A stretch of 64,000 nucleotides of DNA from Castellaniella sp044508625 (GCA_044508625.1 JBIQHJ010000004.1:1-64000); one strand, 5' to 3'; positions 1 through 7,737 are shown, counted from the first letter of the stretch. Notes: generated by a model from the sequence alone, not told the origin. A program made the numbers and translations.

Positions 1-1109
1 ATGTCCCCAGCGTTCGTCGAGGCGTTCAGCATCTTGCGGATGTTGGCGATGTGCGCCAGGGCGATTTCACGCGATGCCGGTTGCGCCGTCGGTTCAGGGC
101 GGTGTTCGGTGCGTGGCGCACCAGCAGGCCGATTTTCGACAGGCCGTGTGGTGGCAGACATCTCCTTGCGACCTGCCCACAGGCGGAATTCGCCCGCAAA
201 AACGCGCTTCACCAAGGCGAAGAAGTAGGCCACGACATTGCGCACGGTGCCGCTCTGGCTGCGCGCCTGCAGCTCGTTGAGTACTTCCTGGCGATGCTGC
301 GGCGGCAGCCGCCGCAAGGCGGCCTGCACGTCCTTTTGCTGATCTGCCTGGGCATTGCTCAGGCAAGGCGGCAAGCTCACCGACTGTGATGCCGAATCGC
401 CGTCGCCTTCGCGCGCGCGGTACGTACGTTCTTTTTTATACATATACGTCTTATACGTACTGCTCTGCTCAGCCGTCATGTGGCGAGCGCGTCCGGTCTG
501 TTGCGGAACAAGCGTGCAGCCAGCGGAATCGCCAGACAATGGCAGTGGGTCGGCTGTCTCGCTCGCTTGCGATGGCGGCGTCGGGGGCAAATCATCGTCA
601 TCGTGAAGTTGATCGTGGGTCGCAATGGAAGCGGCTTTAGGTGCCTGCGCCAGCGTTGCCTGAATGTGGACAGCCACCCGATCTACATGGTTGTTTTCGT
701 GGCCGATAGACGCTTGCAGAAGCGCGGACAGGCTGGCATCGAGCGCGCAGGCTTGTTGGAAGTCCAGGGTGCTTTCGTGAACCTGATACAGCTCGCTGAG
801 CACATGGCCGGTAAGGGGATCGCGGTGCTGACCCACCAGACTGATCCACCCCGTCAGCCGAAGCACGACGAGAACGCGCCGGGCCGTCTCGTACCCGGCC
901 CTCTGCCCCAGCGGGGTAGAGGTGAGATAGCGGCGCAACTGCCCCAGATTCGCCAGCGGACTGATGCCCTCGGCAGAGCGCAGCATGCGCAGAACCTGCC
1001 AGCCATTGCGCTCCAGCGGCGTGAGGCGGGCATCGAGCATGAGCGAGGCCGGCGTAGTGAACAGGGTGTCTTGCCCCAGCGGGTTGCGGTGAGTGTGATG
1101 GTCTGCCAT
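1..1109 (-). CDS. STY4528-family ICE/pathogenicity-island replication protein (3' end outside window)
   Basis: The minus frame is open from the ATG at 1109 to the window edge, giving at least 369 residues; the C-terminus is missing. I recognise the STY4528 type from the N-terminal third: LFTTPASLMLDARL, RNGWQVLRML and LTGWISLVGQHRDPLTGH. In SPI-7, PFGI-1 and ICEclc-like elements this gene belongs to the replication/partition module of the integrated element. GGAGA lies 6 nt before the ATG. An in-frame ATG at 1259 behind a G-run would add 50 Trp/Cys/Arg-rich residues; I prefer 1109. The usual upstream module (DUF2857, ParB, DnaB-like, ParA) is not seen; an AbiE locus is there instead, so the ICE is rearranged or truncated here. 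Family assignment is from recalled homologues, not a search. Confidence 0.75.
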   Translation of the reverse strand, partial: MADHHTHRNPLGQDTLFTTPASLMLDARLTPLERNGWQVLRMLRSAEGISPLANLGQLRRYLTSTPLGQRAGYETARRVLVVLRLTGWISLVGQHRDPLTGHVLSELYQVHESTLDFQQACALDASLSALLQASIGHENNHVDRVAVHIQATLAQAPKAASIATHDQLHDDDDLPPTPPSQASETADPLPLSGDSAGCTLVPQQTGRARHMTAEQSSTYKTYMYKKERTYRAREGDGDSASQSVSLPPCLSNAQADQQKDVQAALRRLPPQHRQEVLNELQARSQSGTVRNVVAYFFALVKRVFAGEFRLWAGRKEMSATTRPVENRPAGAPRTEHRPEPTAQPASREIALAHIANIRKMLNASTNAGD

Positions 1110-1264
1110 GAGAGTTCTCCGAGGTCTGAGCCACAGCGGCCCGTTCCCCCACATCTCATCGCGTACCGTTCCTTGCGTCAGCCAACAATGCGGTCTGCGC
1201 CATAACCGTTTTATCCTGCATGCACAGCCCTGGCACCAGCATCCAGACTGATCTATCATCCCGA

Positions 1265-1292
1265 TACCCCCTTGGGGGTACAACTGGGGGTA
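1265..1292. repeat. Three GGGGGTA heptamers (inverted pair plus direct copy), iteron- or operator-like
   Basis: TACCCCC (1265-1271) and GGGGGTA (1274-1280) form a perfect palindrome around TT; a further GGGGGTA follows at 1286-1292 after CAACT. The block sits about 155-185 bp upstream of the replication gene start at 1109. Position and copy number fit either an iteron for the STY4528-type initiator or an operator for ICE gene control. Function is inference. Confidence 0.4.
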
Positions 1293-1365
1293 CTTCCAGC
1301 GATTCCCGCAAAGGCCGCAGCCTGATTTCCCCGCGAAACCTAGCATTCACGGCCATTTGCAGACC

Positions 1366-1404
1366 GATCAACGTTTAAACGTGTGATCAACGTCTGACGA
1401 TTTT
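1366..1404. repeat. 9-bp direct repeats with 12-bp palindrome and T-run
   Basis: GATCAACGT occurs at 1366-1374 and again at 1385-1393, 19 bp apart. The perfect palindrome ACGTTTAAACGT (1371-1382) overlaps the first copy, and a run of eight T follows at about 1397-1404. It may be a control region or decayed recombination/origin site at the edge of the ICE-derived segment. No function can be assigned from sequence alone. Confidence 0.35.
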
Positions 1405-1864
1405 TTTTGATCTCTTTGCCGTTGGCGGTTTTCCTCAAGCAAGCCTTGCGGAGGCGTGCGCGACCCGCGCCTTGGTCAAGCAGGGTATCCACCCTGCTCA
1501 TGAGCGGCAGCAGGTCAGGCAGCGCAACCTGGAAGCGTTGGAGGGCCGTACGGGGGCTATCCGGAAACGCCGTTGTGCCTGCGGTTGATTGCGCTGACCC
1601 CCTACCGTCCCGGGGAAGCAGCGGATGCCGAGAACCTGGGTCGGGACACGACGCCGCATGTTGGCGGACGACCTTTTCGACCTGGGCCAATGAGAACGGA
1701 TACGTAGCGCGAAACTCCCCCTGTGCCATGGCTCGAGCGGGGCCGAGATCATGTTTTCCGGTCGATTCGTCCCTTCTGTAGGAACGAAACTGCCCATGAA
1801 CGTGAAAGGCAGCCGTCTGCTCGACCTCCTCCAGGAGCCAGCGAGGCCCGGTCGGGGGGAGAGT
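1405..1864. other. Gene-free stretch between ICE fragment and AbiE
   Basis: I see no convincing gene. A short plus frame at 1751-1876 (41 codons, contains KLPMNVKGSRLLDLL) has protein-like composition and could be the tail of a decayed gene, but its 5' context is interrupted by stops. The long minus-strand frame across this region is antisense to abiE and looks like a high-GC shadow. Confidence 0.4.
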
Positions 1865-1865
1865 A

Positions 1866-1913
1866 TTGACAATTGATTCGCGCTGAATGACGAATAATGA
1901 TATATTGCGCGAA
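1866..1913 (+). promoter_or_regulatory. abiE promoter with palindromic operator
   Basis: An AT-rich stretch precedes abiEi. Perfect 7-bp arms TTCGCGC (1877-1883) and GCGCGAA (1907-1913) flank it. A plausible -35 TTGATT (1873-1878) and -10 TAATGA (1895-1900), 16 bp apart, overlap the repeat; an alternative -35 is TTGACA at 1866. AbiEi antitoxins are known to bind inverted repeats at their own promoter, so this is the expected autoregulatory site; the exact site is inferred. AGGAAAG follows as ribosome binding site just before the ATG at 1931. Confidence 0.5.
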
Positions 1914-1930
1914 ACGATTGAGGAAAGTAC

Positions 1931-2746
1931 ATGGCAGCCCCCAGCCCTCTGTCGGCCGTCCTCGATGCGGCCGAGCGTTCCGGCAAGCTGAACCTGCGTA
2001 CTCAGGACATCCGTGCAGAACTGCCGGGCATCAGCCCAACGGCACTGCATCAGGCCTTGTATCGACAGCAGCGGCGCGGCCGCCTCGTCCGGCTCTCTCG
2101 CGGCTCCGATCACTGGCTCATCGTGCCGCTGCAGCACGCCGCCGCCGGTGCTCCTCCGCTGGAAACCTGGCTGGACCGCTATATGAGCAAGACGCTGGGC
2201 ATCCCCTACTACGTCACGCTGCTGAGTGCGGCCGAAGCCTATGGCGCCTCGCCCTACGCCGTGATGGTGACGCAGGTGATGGTGCCCGAACGTCGGCGTC
2301 CCATCACGGTCGGGCGCCACGAGGTAGTGTTCCACACCCGGGCGCGGATAGGAGACATGCCGACGCGCTGGCACGAAACGCCCGACGGTCGCTTCAAGGT
2401 CGGGACACCGGAGCTGACCGCACTGGAACTGGTGGAGCGAGCAGCCCTGGTCGGCGGCATGGCCCGCGTTCGGGAGGTGCTGCGGGAACTGTGGACGTCC
2501 TGCACACCACAGGGGCTGACCGAGTCGCTGGATGCCTTGCAGGAGATCCCGACCGCGCAACGTCTCGGGGCCTTGCTCACCTTGGAAAATCAGAGTGCTC
2601 TCGCCTCGTTGGTCGCTGACTGGTTGAGTGACAAACCACTGCGTCTCGTGCCGCTGGAACGCGGGCAAGTGCGAAATACATCGTCTGACGTCGACGCCAC
2701 CTTCAAGGTGCGACTGGCCTCGGACACCAGGAGCGCCAATACATGA
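1931..2746 (+). CDS. Type IV TA antitoxin / transcriptional repressor AbiEi
   Basis: 271 residues, the usual AbiEi size. Residues 5-60 form a winged helix-turn-helix (LSAVLDAAERSGKLNLRTQ, LHQALYRQQRRGRLVRL), followed by the typical AbiEi core with PYYVTLLSAAEAYG at 92-105 and the TPELTALELVER segment. AbiEi proteins repress their own operon and neutralise the AbiEii nucleotidyltransferase without forming a stable complex (known for the family). The ATG has AGGAAAG in front. The stop overlaps the toxin start by 4 nt (ATGA), implying translational coupling. Context beside an ICE gene fits a phage-defence or stabilisation cargo. Function is well supported by its partner. Confidence 0.85.
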   Translation: MAAPSPLSAVLDAAERSGKLNLRTQDIRAELPGISPTALHQALYRQQRRGRLVRLSRGSDHWLIVPLQHAAAGAPPLETWLDRYMSKTLGIPYYVTLLSAAEAYGASPYAVMVTQVMVPERRRPITVGRHEVVFHTRARIGDMPTRWHETPDGRFKVGTPELTALELVERAALVGGMARVREVLRELWTSCTPQGLTESLDALQEIPTAQRLGALLTLENQSALASLVADWLSDKPLRLVPLERGQVRNTSSDVDATFKVRLASDTRSANT

Positions 2747-3600
2747 TCCAGCACACCCACCTGACGGCCTGGCAGACTCACGCGCCATGGCCCAAGCGCA
2801 GCCAGATCGAGCAGGATCTGCGGCTGTCCCGCGGCGTGGCCGCCATCTTCGCCGACTCCGTCTTGAGCGAGCATCTGGCCATGCGTGGCGGCACGGTCCT
2901 GCACAAGGCGCATCTGGCGCCGGCCGCACGTTATTCGGAAGACATCGACCTGGTGCTCGTGAAGGCGATGGATACGGAAACGCTGGACCGGCATCTGCGT
3001 CGCGTTCTTGCCCCGGTGCTGGGGCAGCCGGCCGACTCGCTGATCGACGACGCCTGGCTGGCGATTCGCAACGTACTGCGACCATCCAGGATACTGCGCA
3101 CCACCTATCGTTTCGTCCCGGTGGGGCTGCGGCGTGAAGAGACCATCAAGGTCGAGGTCAACCTCAACGAAAGCGCGTCGCTGTATCCGCTGGTCGGCAT
3201 CGAACTCGACACCCTGGACGACGATGGCGAGCACATCCGCGCCGTCGTGCGCTCCTACGACATCAATGAAATGTTGGGCACCAAGACGCGGGCGCTCATG
3301 CAGCGCGAGCAGGGACGCGATCTGTTCGACCTTTTCCATGCCTGGCAGCTCAGCGAGGCCAGGACCGCGCCCTATCCGGTGGACGGCGCCAAGGCCATGG
3401 AAGCCTTCGCCTGGTATCTGGACAAGGAAGGAACCCACGTGGGCCGCGACGAGGCCAACGCACTGCTCGATGCGAGACTGCGCAGGGCGGCCTTCCGTCG
3501 GGATATGGACACGCTGTTGAGGCCGGGGTTGCCCAAGTTCGACGTGGATGAGGGAGCTGAGATCGTGCGAAAAGCCTATTTCAGGCACCTGAAGCCATAG
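2743..3600 (+). CDS. Type IV TA toxin, AbiEii/AbiGii nucleotidyltransferase
   Basis: 285 residues. The nucleotidyltransferase signature is intact: MRGGTVLHK at 47-55 followed by ARYSEDIDLVL at 62-72, giving the glycine-rich loop and the two metal-binding aspartates D67 and D69. A later basic/acidic motif (KTRALMQREQGRDLFDLF) matches the conserved K...D region of the family. AbiEii-type toxins add nucleotides to RNA, tRNA in characterised members, and stop growth. The start overlaps abiEi by 4 nt. All core motifs being present, the toxin is probably active and held by the upstream antitoxin. Confidence 0.87.
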   Translation: MIQHTHLTAWQTHAPWPKRSQIEQDLRLSRGVAAIFADSVLSEHLAMRGGTVLHKAHLAPAARYSEDIDLVLVKAMDTETLDRHLRRVLAPVLGQPADSLIDDAWLAIRNVLRPSRILRTTYRFVPVGLRREETIKVEVNLNESASLYPLVGIELDTLDDDGEHIRAVVRSYDINEMLGTKTRALMQREQGRDLFDLFHAWQLSEARTAPYPVDGAKAMEAFAWYLDKEGTHVGRDEANALLDARLRRAAFRRDMDTLLRPGLPKFDVDEGAEIVRKAYFRHLKP

Positions 3601-3646
3601 TGCTCGGAACATAGATTTAATCCATTCATTGGCGGAGGGGCGATCC

Positions 3647-4740
3647 ATGACGACGGACGAAATACTCGACACACTCCGCTAAAAAAGCGAAGGAACAGAC
3701 CTCGACTTCAAGCAGGCGCAATACCGGTTCGTAAAGGCCAGTGAGAATGAAAAAGCGGAATTGCTGAAAGACATTGTCGCCATAGCCAATGCTTGGCGAG
3801 ATGGCACTGGCTACATCCTTTTGGACTTCAAGGATAGTTCACCCCATCCGGCCGAAATCATTGGGATAACGGAGCATCTGGACGATGCGAGCATCCAGCG
3901 GTTCGTAAACAGCAAGGTAAAGCCGAAGCTGGACTTCCGATACGAGGAACGTATCTACGAGGGAAAGGCCGTCGGCATCATCACCATTCCAAAGCAGAAG
4001 CGGCCTTTCTATCTGGCGAATGCCTATGGTGCCTTGAAGTCCAACGTCGTATACGTTCGTCGTGGTAGTTCGACCGATGAGGCCGAACCCCCGGAAATTG
4101 CGAAAATGGTCGCGGCCGATATGGGCCGGGGCAATGCAAAAGTCGAGCTTTCCATCCTGAATGCCGCCAATGAGAGCCTGCCGGATGAGGTGGTCCTGCG
4201 CTTTTTGAAGTTCGAGACGATGCCGGACTACAGCAACCGGAACTCGAATTCTCCATATTCAGCGCACCCTCTCTCATGCATGACAACCGGGACTATTGGC
4301 GGGATGTGGCCGAGTATCTGAAGACGCATCTGTCGTTGATCGGCATACGGTTCGAGTTGGCCAATCGCTCTGATTTCGCCTTGTCGAATGCAAAGTTGGA
4401 AGTATCCATTCATGCCGAGGATGGGCAGGAGATCAAGTTGATGGCGGGCGACGATCTTCCTGAAGAACCCCAACATGAATGGAATCCCACGGCTGGGATG
4501 CGTAGCTTTGCAGAAGCCATGTCACGTCATGAACGCTTCGTCGTCGATGAAGCGGGAGTGGTGCCGATTTGTCATGCCCGTTTTGGAAGGCTGTTACCTG
4601 GCGAGACGGCACGGGCCATCGAGTTTCTCGCCGTTTTGCCTTCGGGGCCCGGTCGGATTCGAATCTCCATACGGGTGCTTGCCGCGGAAGGTAATCCCCC
4701 CAATAAAGCGGCGAAGTCAGAAGTGGAATTTTCTCATTGA
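3647..4740 (+). pseudogene. AlbA_2 (Schlafen-like) domain protein, broken by stop codon and frameshift
   Basis: A good start (ATG 3647, GGAGGGG upstream) leads into a TAA at codon 12 (3680-3682), after which the same frame continues with EGTDLDFK, ELLKDIVAIANAWRDGTGYI and further AlbA_2 sequence. A second lesion lies at a T5 run (4202-4206): the frame must move back one base, equivalent to losing one T from an ancestral T6. Downstream, LFEVRDDAGLQQPELEF continues to a stop at 4740, for a reconstructed length near 364 residues. AlbA_2 domains bind nucleic acid and occur in defence and regulatory proteins. Two independent lesions argue for a pseudogene. A sequencing error could explain the frameshift but not the stop equally well. 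Lower GC than the later chromosomal genes. Confidence 0.72.
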
Positions 4741-4753
4741 GGAGTTCTACAGC

Positions 4754-4846
4754 ATGAAGAAGTCACGATTCACAGACAGCCAGATCCCGGATGCGATCAA
4801 GCGTGATTGCGCCGCCTTCGTGCCCAAACTCGATGGACCCATGTAA
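4754..4846 (+). pseudogene. IS3-family transposase OrfA N-terminal remnant
   Basis: Thirty codons begin MKKSRFTDSQI and continue PDAIKR, matching the start of IS3-group OrfA proteins (MKKSRFTDSQIMDAIKR type), then diverge and stop at 4846. GAGGAG lies before the ATG. No OrfB, DDE motif or terminal inverted repeats are visible nearby, so this is a scar of a lost or recombined insertion sequence rather than an element. Confidence 0.6.
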
Positions 4847-5360
4847 ACGCAGCGCATCTGCCGAATCGGCGAGGCTTGCCGTCGCGGGTTCGGGGTGCGC
4901 CATATTTCTCACTATGTGATACTGAAATAGATAGATCTCAGGCGGGCACACCAGGAAACATCCTGCGATTGTGGTACGAGCACCCCGATATCCTTCTTGA
5001 TCTACTTCGTAACTCATTATTATCCCTGAAAAAAATATTTGATTCTTGGAAGCTGGATATCGCGCCAGGGGTCGCTGATATTCTAGGGGTTTTTACTCAT
5101 TATTCTCATATATAGAGAAATTGATCGAGGTTATGTTGACGTGATGTGTGCGGTGGCCCTAGTCTGAATGTGCCATGCATCACACCTCGAGCAGGTGGCA
5201 TGCGATGGCGGGGCGGCTGATCCGGTGGTTGAAGGCGGGCGTCCGTGGGCACGGCACGGCACAGCGCGACGCGGCTCCCTACCACCATGGGTGGCGGCAC
5301 GGACCAGCAGGAACGGACCAGCAGGAACGGACCAAGGGCACAGGGATGAGGGCGACTCAT
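4847..5360. other. AT-rich gene-free junction
   Basis: About 510 bp with no supportable gene. The part from roughly 4900 to 5130 is much richer in A+T than anything to its right (runs such as CTGAAAAAAATATTTG). A weak promoter candidate is TTGACG (5136-5141) with TAGTCT (5160-5165). It separates the mobile-element remains from the catabolic cluster and may be a deletion or insertion scar. Confidence 0.45.
5301..5328. repeat. 14-bp perfect tandem repeat, two copies
   Basis: GGACCAGCAGGAAC occurs twice head to tail, with a partial third unit (GGACCA) following at 5329. It lies 30-60 bp upstream of the hydrolase start and is another reason to reject the longer N-terminal extension of that gene. 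Confidence 0.6.
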
Positions 5361-6068
5361 ATGGCGGACATCATCATGGTGCATGGCTCCTGGCACGGCG
5401 GCTGGTGCTGGGACGATGTGTCGCGCATATTGGAGCGCGCGGGCCATCGTGCTCATGCGCCCACGCTGCGTGCGCCGGCCAAAGAGCCTTCCGAATCGGA
5501 CAAGGCAATCGATCTGAAGACGCACGTCGACCAGTTCCGCACCTATTTGTCCGAGCTGGAGGTGCGCGATGCATTGGCCGTGTTTCACAGTTACTCCGGC
5601 ATGATTGCGGCCTGGCTCGCGCCCGAGCTGCGGGATCTCGGGGTGCGTGGGGTGATATTGCTGGATGCGTTCGTTCCTGGCCCCAACGAGAATACTTTCG
5701 ATGTGGTTCCTTATTTCGGCAAGAACATGAGGCTGGAACCCTCGGGTTGGGCGATGAGTATTCCGGCGGCCAGGTTCCTTGGCATCGAGGACGTGGAGCA
5801 GGCGGAGGCGGCGCATGCGCGGCTCACTTTGATGCCGATCCTGACCCACACCCAGGCCATCCCCGCCGACATACGCTGGCCGGCGGATTTCCCGGCCACT
5901 TATATCAGGTGCCTGAAATATCCGTATTACGCGGACATGCGCGAGAGGGTGGACGGGAGGCCGGGCTGGCGCTGGCAGGAAATAGACACGGGCCATGATG
6001 CGATGTTGAGCGCACCCGAGGAACTGAGCAGGATGATATTGGATACGGCCGCATATTACGGGCTCTAG
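5361..6068 (+). CDS. Alpha/beta hydrolase, esterase-like (short form)
   Basis: 235 residues from ATG 5361; GAGGG 8 nt upstream supports it, with ATG 5346 as alternative. The N-terminus IIMVHGSWHGGWCW (4-17) is the oxyanion loop of the alpha/beta-hydrolase fold. The nucleophile elbow reads FHSYSG (75-80), nucleophile S77, with the usual first Gly replaced by Phe. D102 (LLDAF) and H212 (TGHDAM) complete a plausible triad. Size and the GSWHGGW loop resemble plant-type methylesterases and small carboxylesterases; substrate unknown. A second, unrelated hydrolase at 9135 and a TRAP importer follow on the same strand, suggesting both act on an imported ester or amide. Confidence 0.75.
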   Translation: MADIIMVHGSWHGGWCWDDVSRILERAGHRAHAPTLRAPAKEPSESDKAIDLKTHVDQFRTYLSELEVRDALAVFHSYSGMIAAWLAPELRDLGVRGVILLDAFVPGPNENTFDVVPYFGKNMRLEPSGWAMSIPAARFLGIEDVEQAEAAHARLTLMPILTHTQAIPADIRWPADFPATYIRCLKYPYYADMRERVDGRPGWRWQEIDTGHDAMLSAPEELSRMILDTAAYYGL

Positions 6069-6105
6069 ATCGGCATTCCATTGCAACTTCATGATCATAA
6101 ATATC

Positions 6106-6121
6106 GCGTCACCAGTGACGC
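6106..6121. promoter_or_regulatory. 16-bp palindrome upstream of TRAP binding-protein gene
   Basis: GCGTCAC (6106-6112) and GTGACGC (6115-6121) are perfect 7-bp arms around CA, 22 bp before the dctP-type ATG. It could be an operator for an unlinked regulator or an mRNA hairpin just ahead of the ribosome binding site (GGAGAC). Confidence 0.4.
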
Positions 6122-6143
6122 CGTTCCATCAACGGAGACAATC

Positions 6144-7163
6144 ATGAAAAACAATCATCGTATTTCCTTGGCTGGCTTCGCGATTGCGGCGCTGTTCGCC
6201 GCCTCGTGCGCCTCCGCGGCGGGCTTCACCATGAAGATCGCCCATTCCGCCGCACCCGGCGATCCGCGGGATCTGGGTGCCCATAAGGTGGCCGACATAC
6301 TGAATGAAAAGAACTCTTGTGATCTGAAGGTGCAGGTCTATCCGTCGGATCAATTGGGCGGCAGCAACAGCATGCTGGAACAGGTGCAGATTGGCGGGGT
6401 CGAGGTCATGATTGCGCCCGCCGCCAATCTCGTGGTGTATCAGCCGTTGATGGGCATCCTGGATCTGCCTTATTTCTGGCCCGCGGATCCGCATGTGCTG
6501 AACAAGGTCTACGGCGGCGAGGCGATGGCCAATCTGCTGAAGACCACCGGGAAGGCCGGATTCGTCAGCGTCGGGGTCTGGCACACCGGATACAAGGACT
6601 GGACCTCGAACGTGCCTCTGCTGGACGTGAAGGACTACAAGGGCAAGATCGTCCGCGTGATGCCTTCCAAGGTTCTGTACAAGCAGAATGAACTGCTGGG
6701 AATGCAGAATGTCTCGATGGACTTCGGGGATACCTATTCGGCCCTGCAAACGGGGACCATCCATGCGCAGGACAACCCCATACCTCTGATCTACAACATG
6801 AAGTTCTACGAGGTGCAGAAATACGTGAACCTCACGGATCACGGGATCCTCGACCAGGTGTTCATCATTTCAAAGCGGTGGTGGGACAAGGTGCCCGCCG
6901 ATTGCCAATCCGAGATCCGGGATGCGGTCGCGAAGGGCGGCGAGGTGACTTTCGAGGCCAACGAGCGCCTGATCCAGGAGGATCTCAAGAAAATAAGGGA
7001 TAGCGGTACCCAGGTCCTGAAGCCCTCGCCCGAGCAGTTGTCCGCACTGAGGAACGTGCTGGAGCCGGCCGTGAAGAATTATTATGTCGAACTCGCCGGC
7101 GGTGAAGCCCAGAATCTGGTGGCTCAGTTCGAGGCCGAGTTCAAGAGGCTGGGGGTGGAGTAA
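6144..7163 (+). CDS. TRAP transporter periplasmic solute-binding protein (DctP family)
   Basis: 339 residues. A Sec signal peptide spans about residues 1-27 (hydrophobic SLAGFAIAALFAASCASAA). The mature protein shows the DctP fold hallmarks: FTMKIAHSAAPGDPRD at the start of the domain, QLGGSNSMLEQVQIGGVEV, and the central segment YKGKIVRVMPSKVLYKQNELLG, which in DctP proteins carries the Arg that binds a substrate carboxylate. It captures an acidic solute for the membrane pair encoded next. Start chosen at 6144 by CGGAGAC and the signal peptide. The stop overlaps the next start (TAATG). Confidence 0.88.
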   Translation: MKNNHRISLAGFAIAALFAASCASAAGFTMKIAHSAAPGDPRDLGAHKVADILNEKNSCDLKVQVYPSDQLGGSNSMLEQVQIGGVEVMIAPAANLVVYQPLMGILDLPYFWPADPHVLNKVYGGEAMANLLKTTGKAGFVSVGVWHTGYKDWTSNVPLLDVKDYKGKIVRVMPSKVLYKQNELLGMQNVSMDFGDTYSALQTGTIHAQDNPIPLIYNMKFYEVQKYVNLTDHGILDQVFIISKRWWDKVPADCQSEIRDAVAKGGEVTFEANERLIQEDLKKIRDSGTQVLKPSPEQLSALRNVLEPAVKNYYVELAGGEAQNLVAQFEAEFKRLGVE

Positions 7164-7684
7164 TGGGCCCTCATCGCCGAATGCTTGCCGCCCTGAACAG
7201 GGCGGTAGGCTCGATTGCCGCCCTTTGCCTGTTGACGCTGAGCCTGCTCCTGTTCGTCAATATCATTGCGCGCAATGTTCTGAAGCAGTCGTACATTGGC
7301 ACGGAAACGCTGGCCATGTATCTGATGGTCTGGATGACATTCCTGGGGGCGGCCGTCATTCTTCCGAAATACGGCCACGTCAGCGTGGACCTGATGCTCC
7401 GCATGGCTCATGGGCGAGTCTGGTTGCGGAGGACGATCGGCATCGTGATGTTCGCCTGCGCGACGGTGGTGTGCTGCTATTTCGTCGTCCATGGCTCCCT
7501 GCTCACCTACGAACTCTTCGCATCGGGCGGCGATGTTCCATCCCTGGGGATTTCGCAAGGCTACATATACCTGGTGGTCACGGCGGGGATGGTCGTCATG
7601 CTGGTGAATTGCCTGGACATGCTGGTCGGCATCCTTTGCGGGGACGAGTCCAGGTATCCACCGACGGATTCCGTGCAACCCTGA
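7163..7684 (+). CDS. TRAP transporter small permease (DctQ family)
   Basis: 173 residues with four hydrophobic segments, at about 12-35, 50-65, 85-110 and 128-152. The family motif region NIIARNVLKQSYIGTETLAM matches DctQ N-terminal halves. It pairs with the DctM subunit at 7782 in the inner membrane and is coupled to the binding-protein gene through a one-base overlap. A strong hairpin separates it from dctM. Confidence 0.87.
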   Translation: MGPHRRMLAALNRAVGSIAALCLLTLSLLLFVNIIARNVLKQSYIGTETLAMYLMVWMTFLGAAVILPKYGHVSVDLMLRMAHGRVWLRRTIGIVMFACATVVCCYFVVHGSLLTYELFASGGDVPSLGISQGYIYLVVTAGMVVMLVNCLDMLVGILCGDESRYPPTDSVQP

Positions 7685-7712
7685 TGCCACCGCGTTCTTC
7701 GCCGCGGTCCGA

Positions 7713-7737
7713 GGGGATTCCGCGTCGCGGAATCCCC
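7713..7737. repeat. 11-bp-stem hairpin between small and large TRAP permease genes
   Basis: GGGGATTCCGC (7713-7723) and GCGGAATCCCC (7727-7737) are perfect arms around a 3-nt loop, in the 97-bp gap before dctM. No T-tract follows, so an intrinsic terminator is unlikely; a transcript-stabilising or processing hairpin is more plausible. Confidence 0.6.

Noticed and set aside
1156..1371. Possible 71-residue minus-strand protein upstream of the ICE gene
   Set aside because: No similarity I can recognise, no convincing ribosome binding site, and it spans the heptamer repeats.
1340..3085. Long minus-strand open frame (581 codons) antisense to abiE
   Set aside because: No recognisable domain, Arg/Pro/His-rich composition, and it overlaps two clear genes on the other strand; typical high-GC shadow.
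4195..4215. Programmed -1 frameshift at the T5 run in the AlbA_2 gene
   Set aside because: The slip site does not fit the X XXY YYZ rule well, and the gene already has a nonsense codon at position 12, so decay is simpler.
4904..4928. IclR-like operator in the AT-rich gap (TCAC-TAT-GTGA)
   Set aside because: Arms are only 4 bp, the outer ATTTC/GAAAT pair is centred elsewhere, and no gene with a supported start is close.
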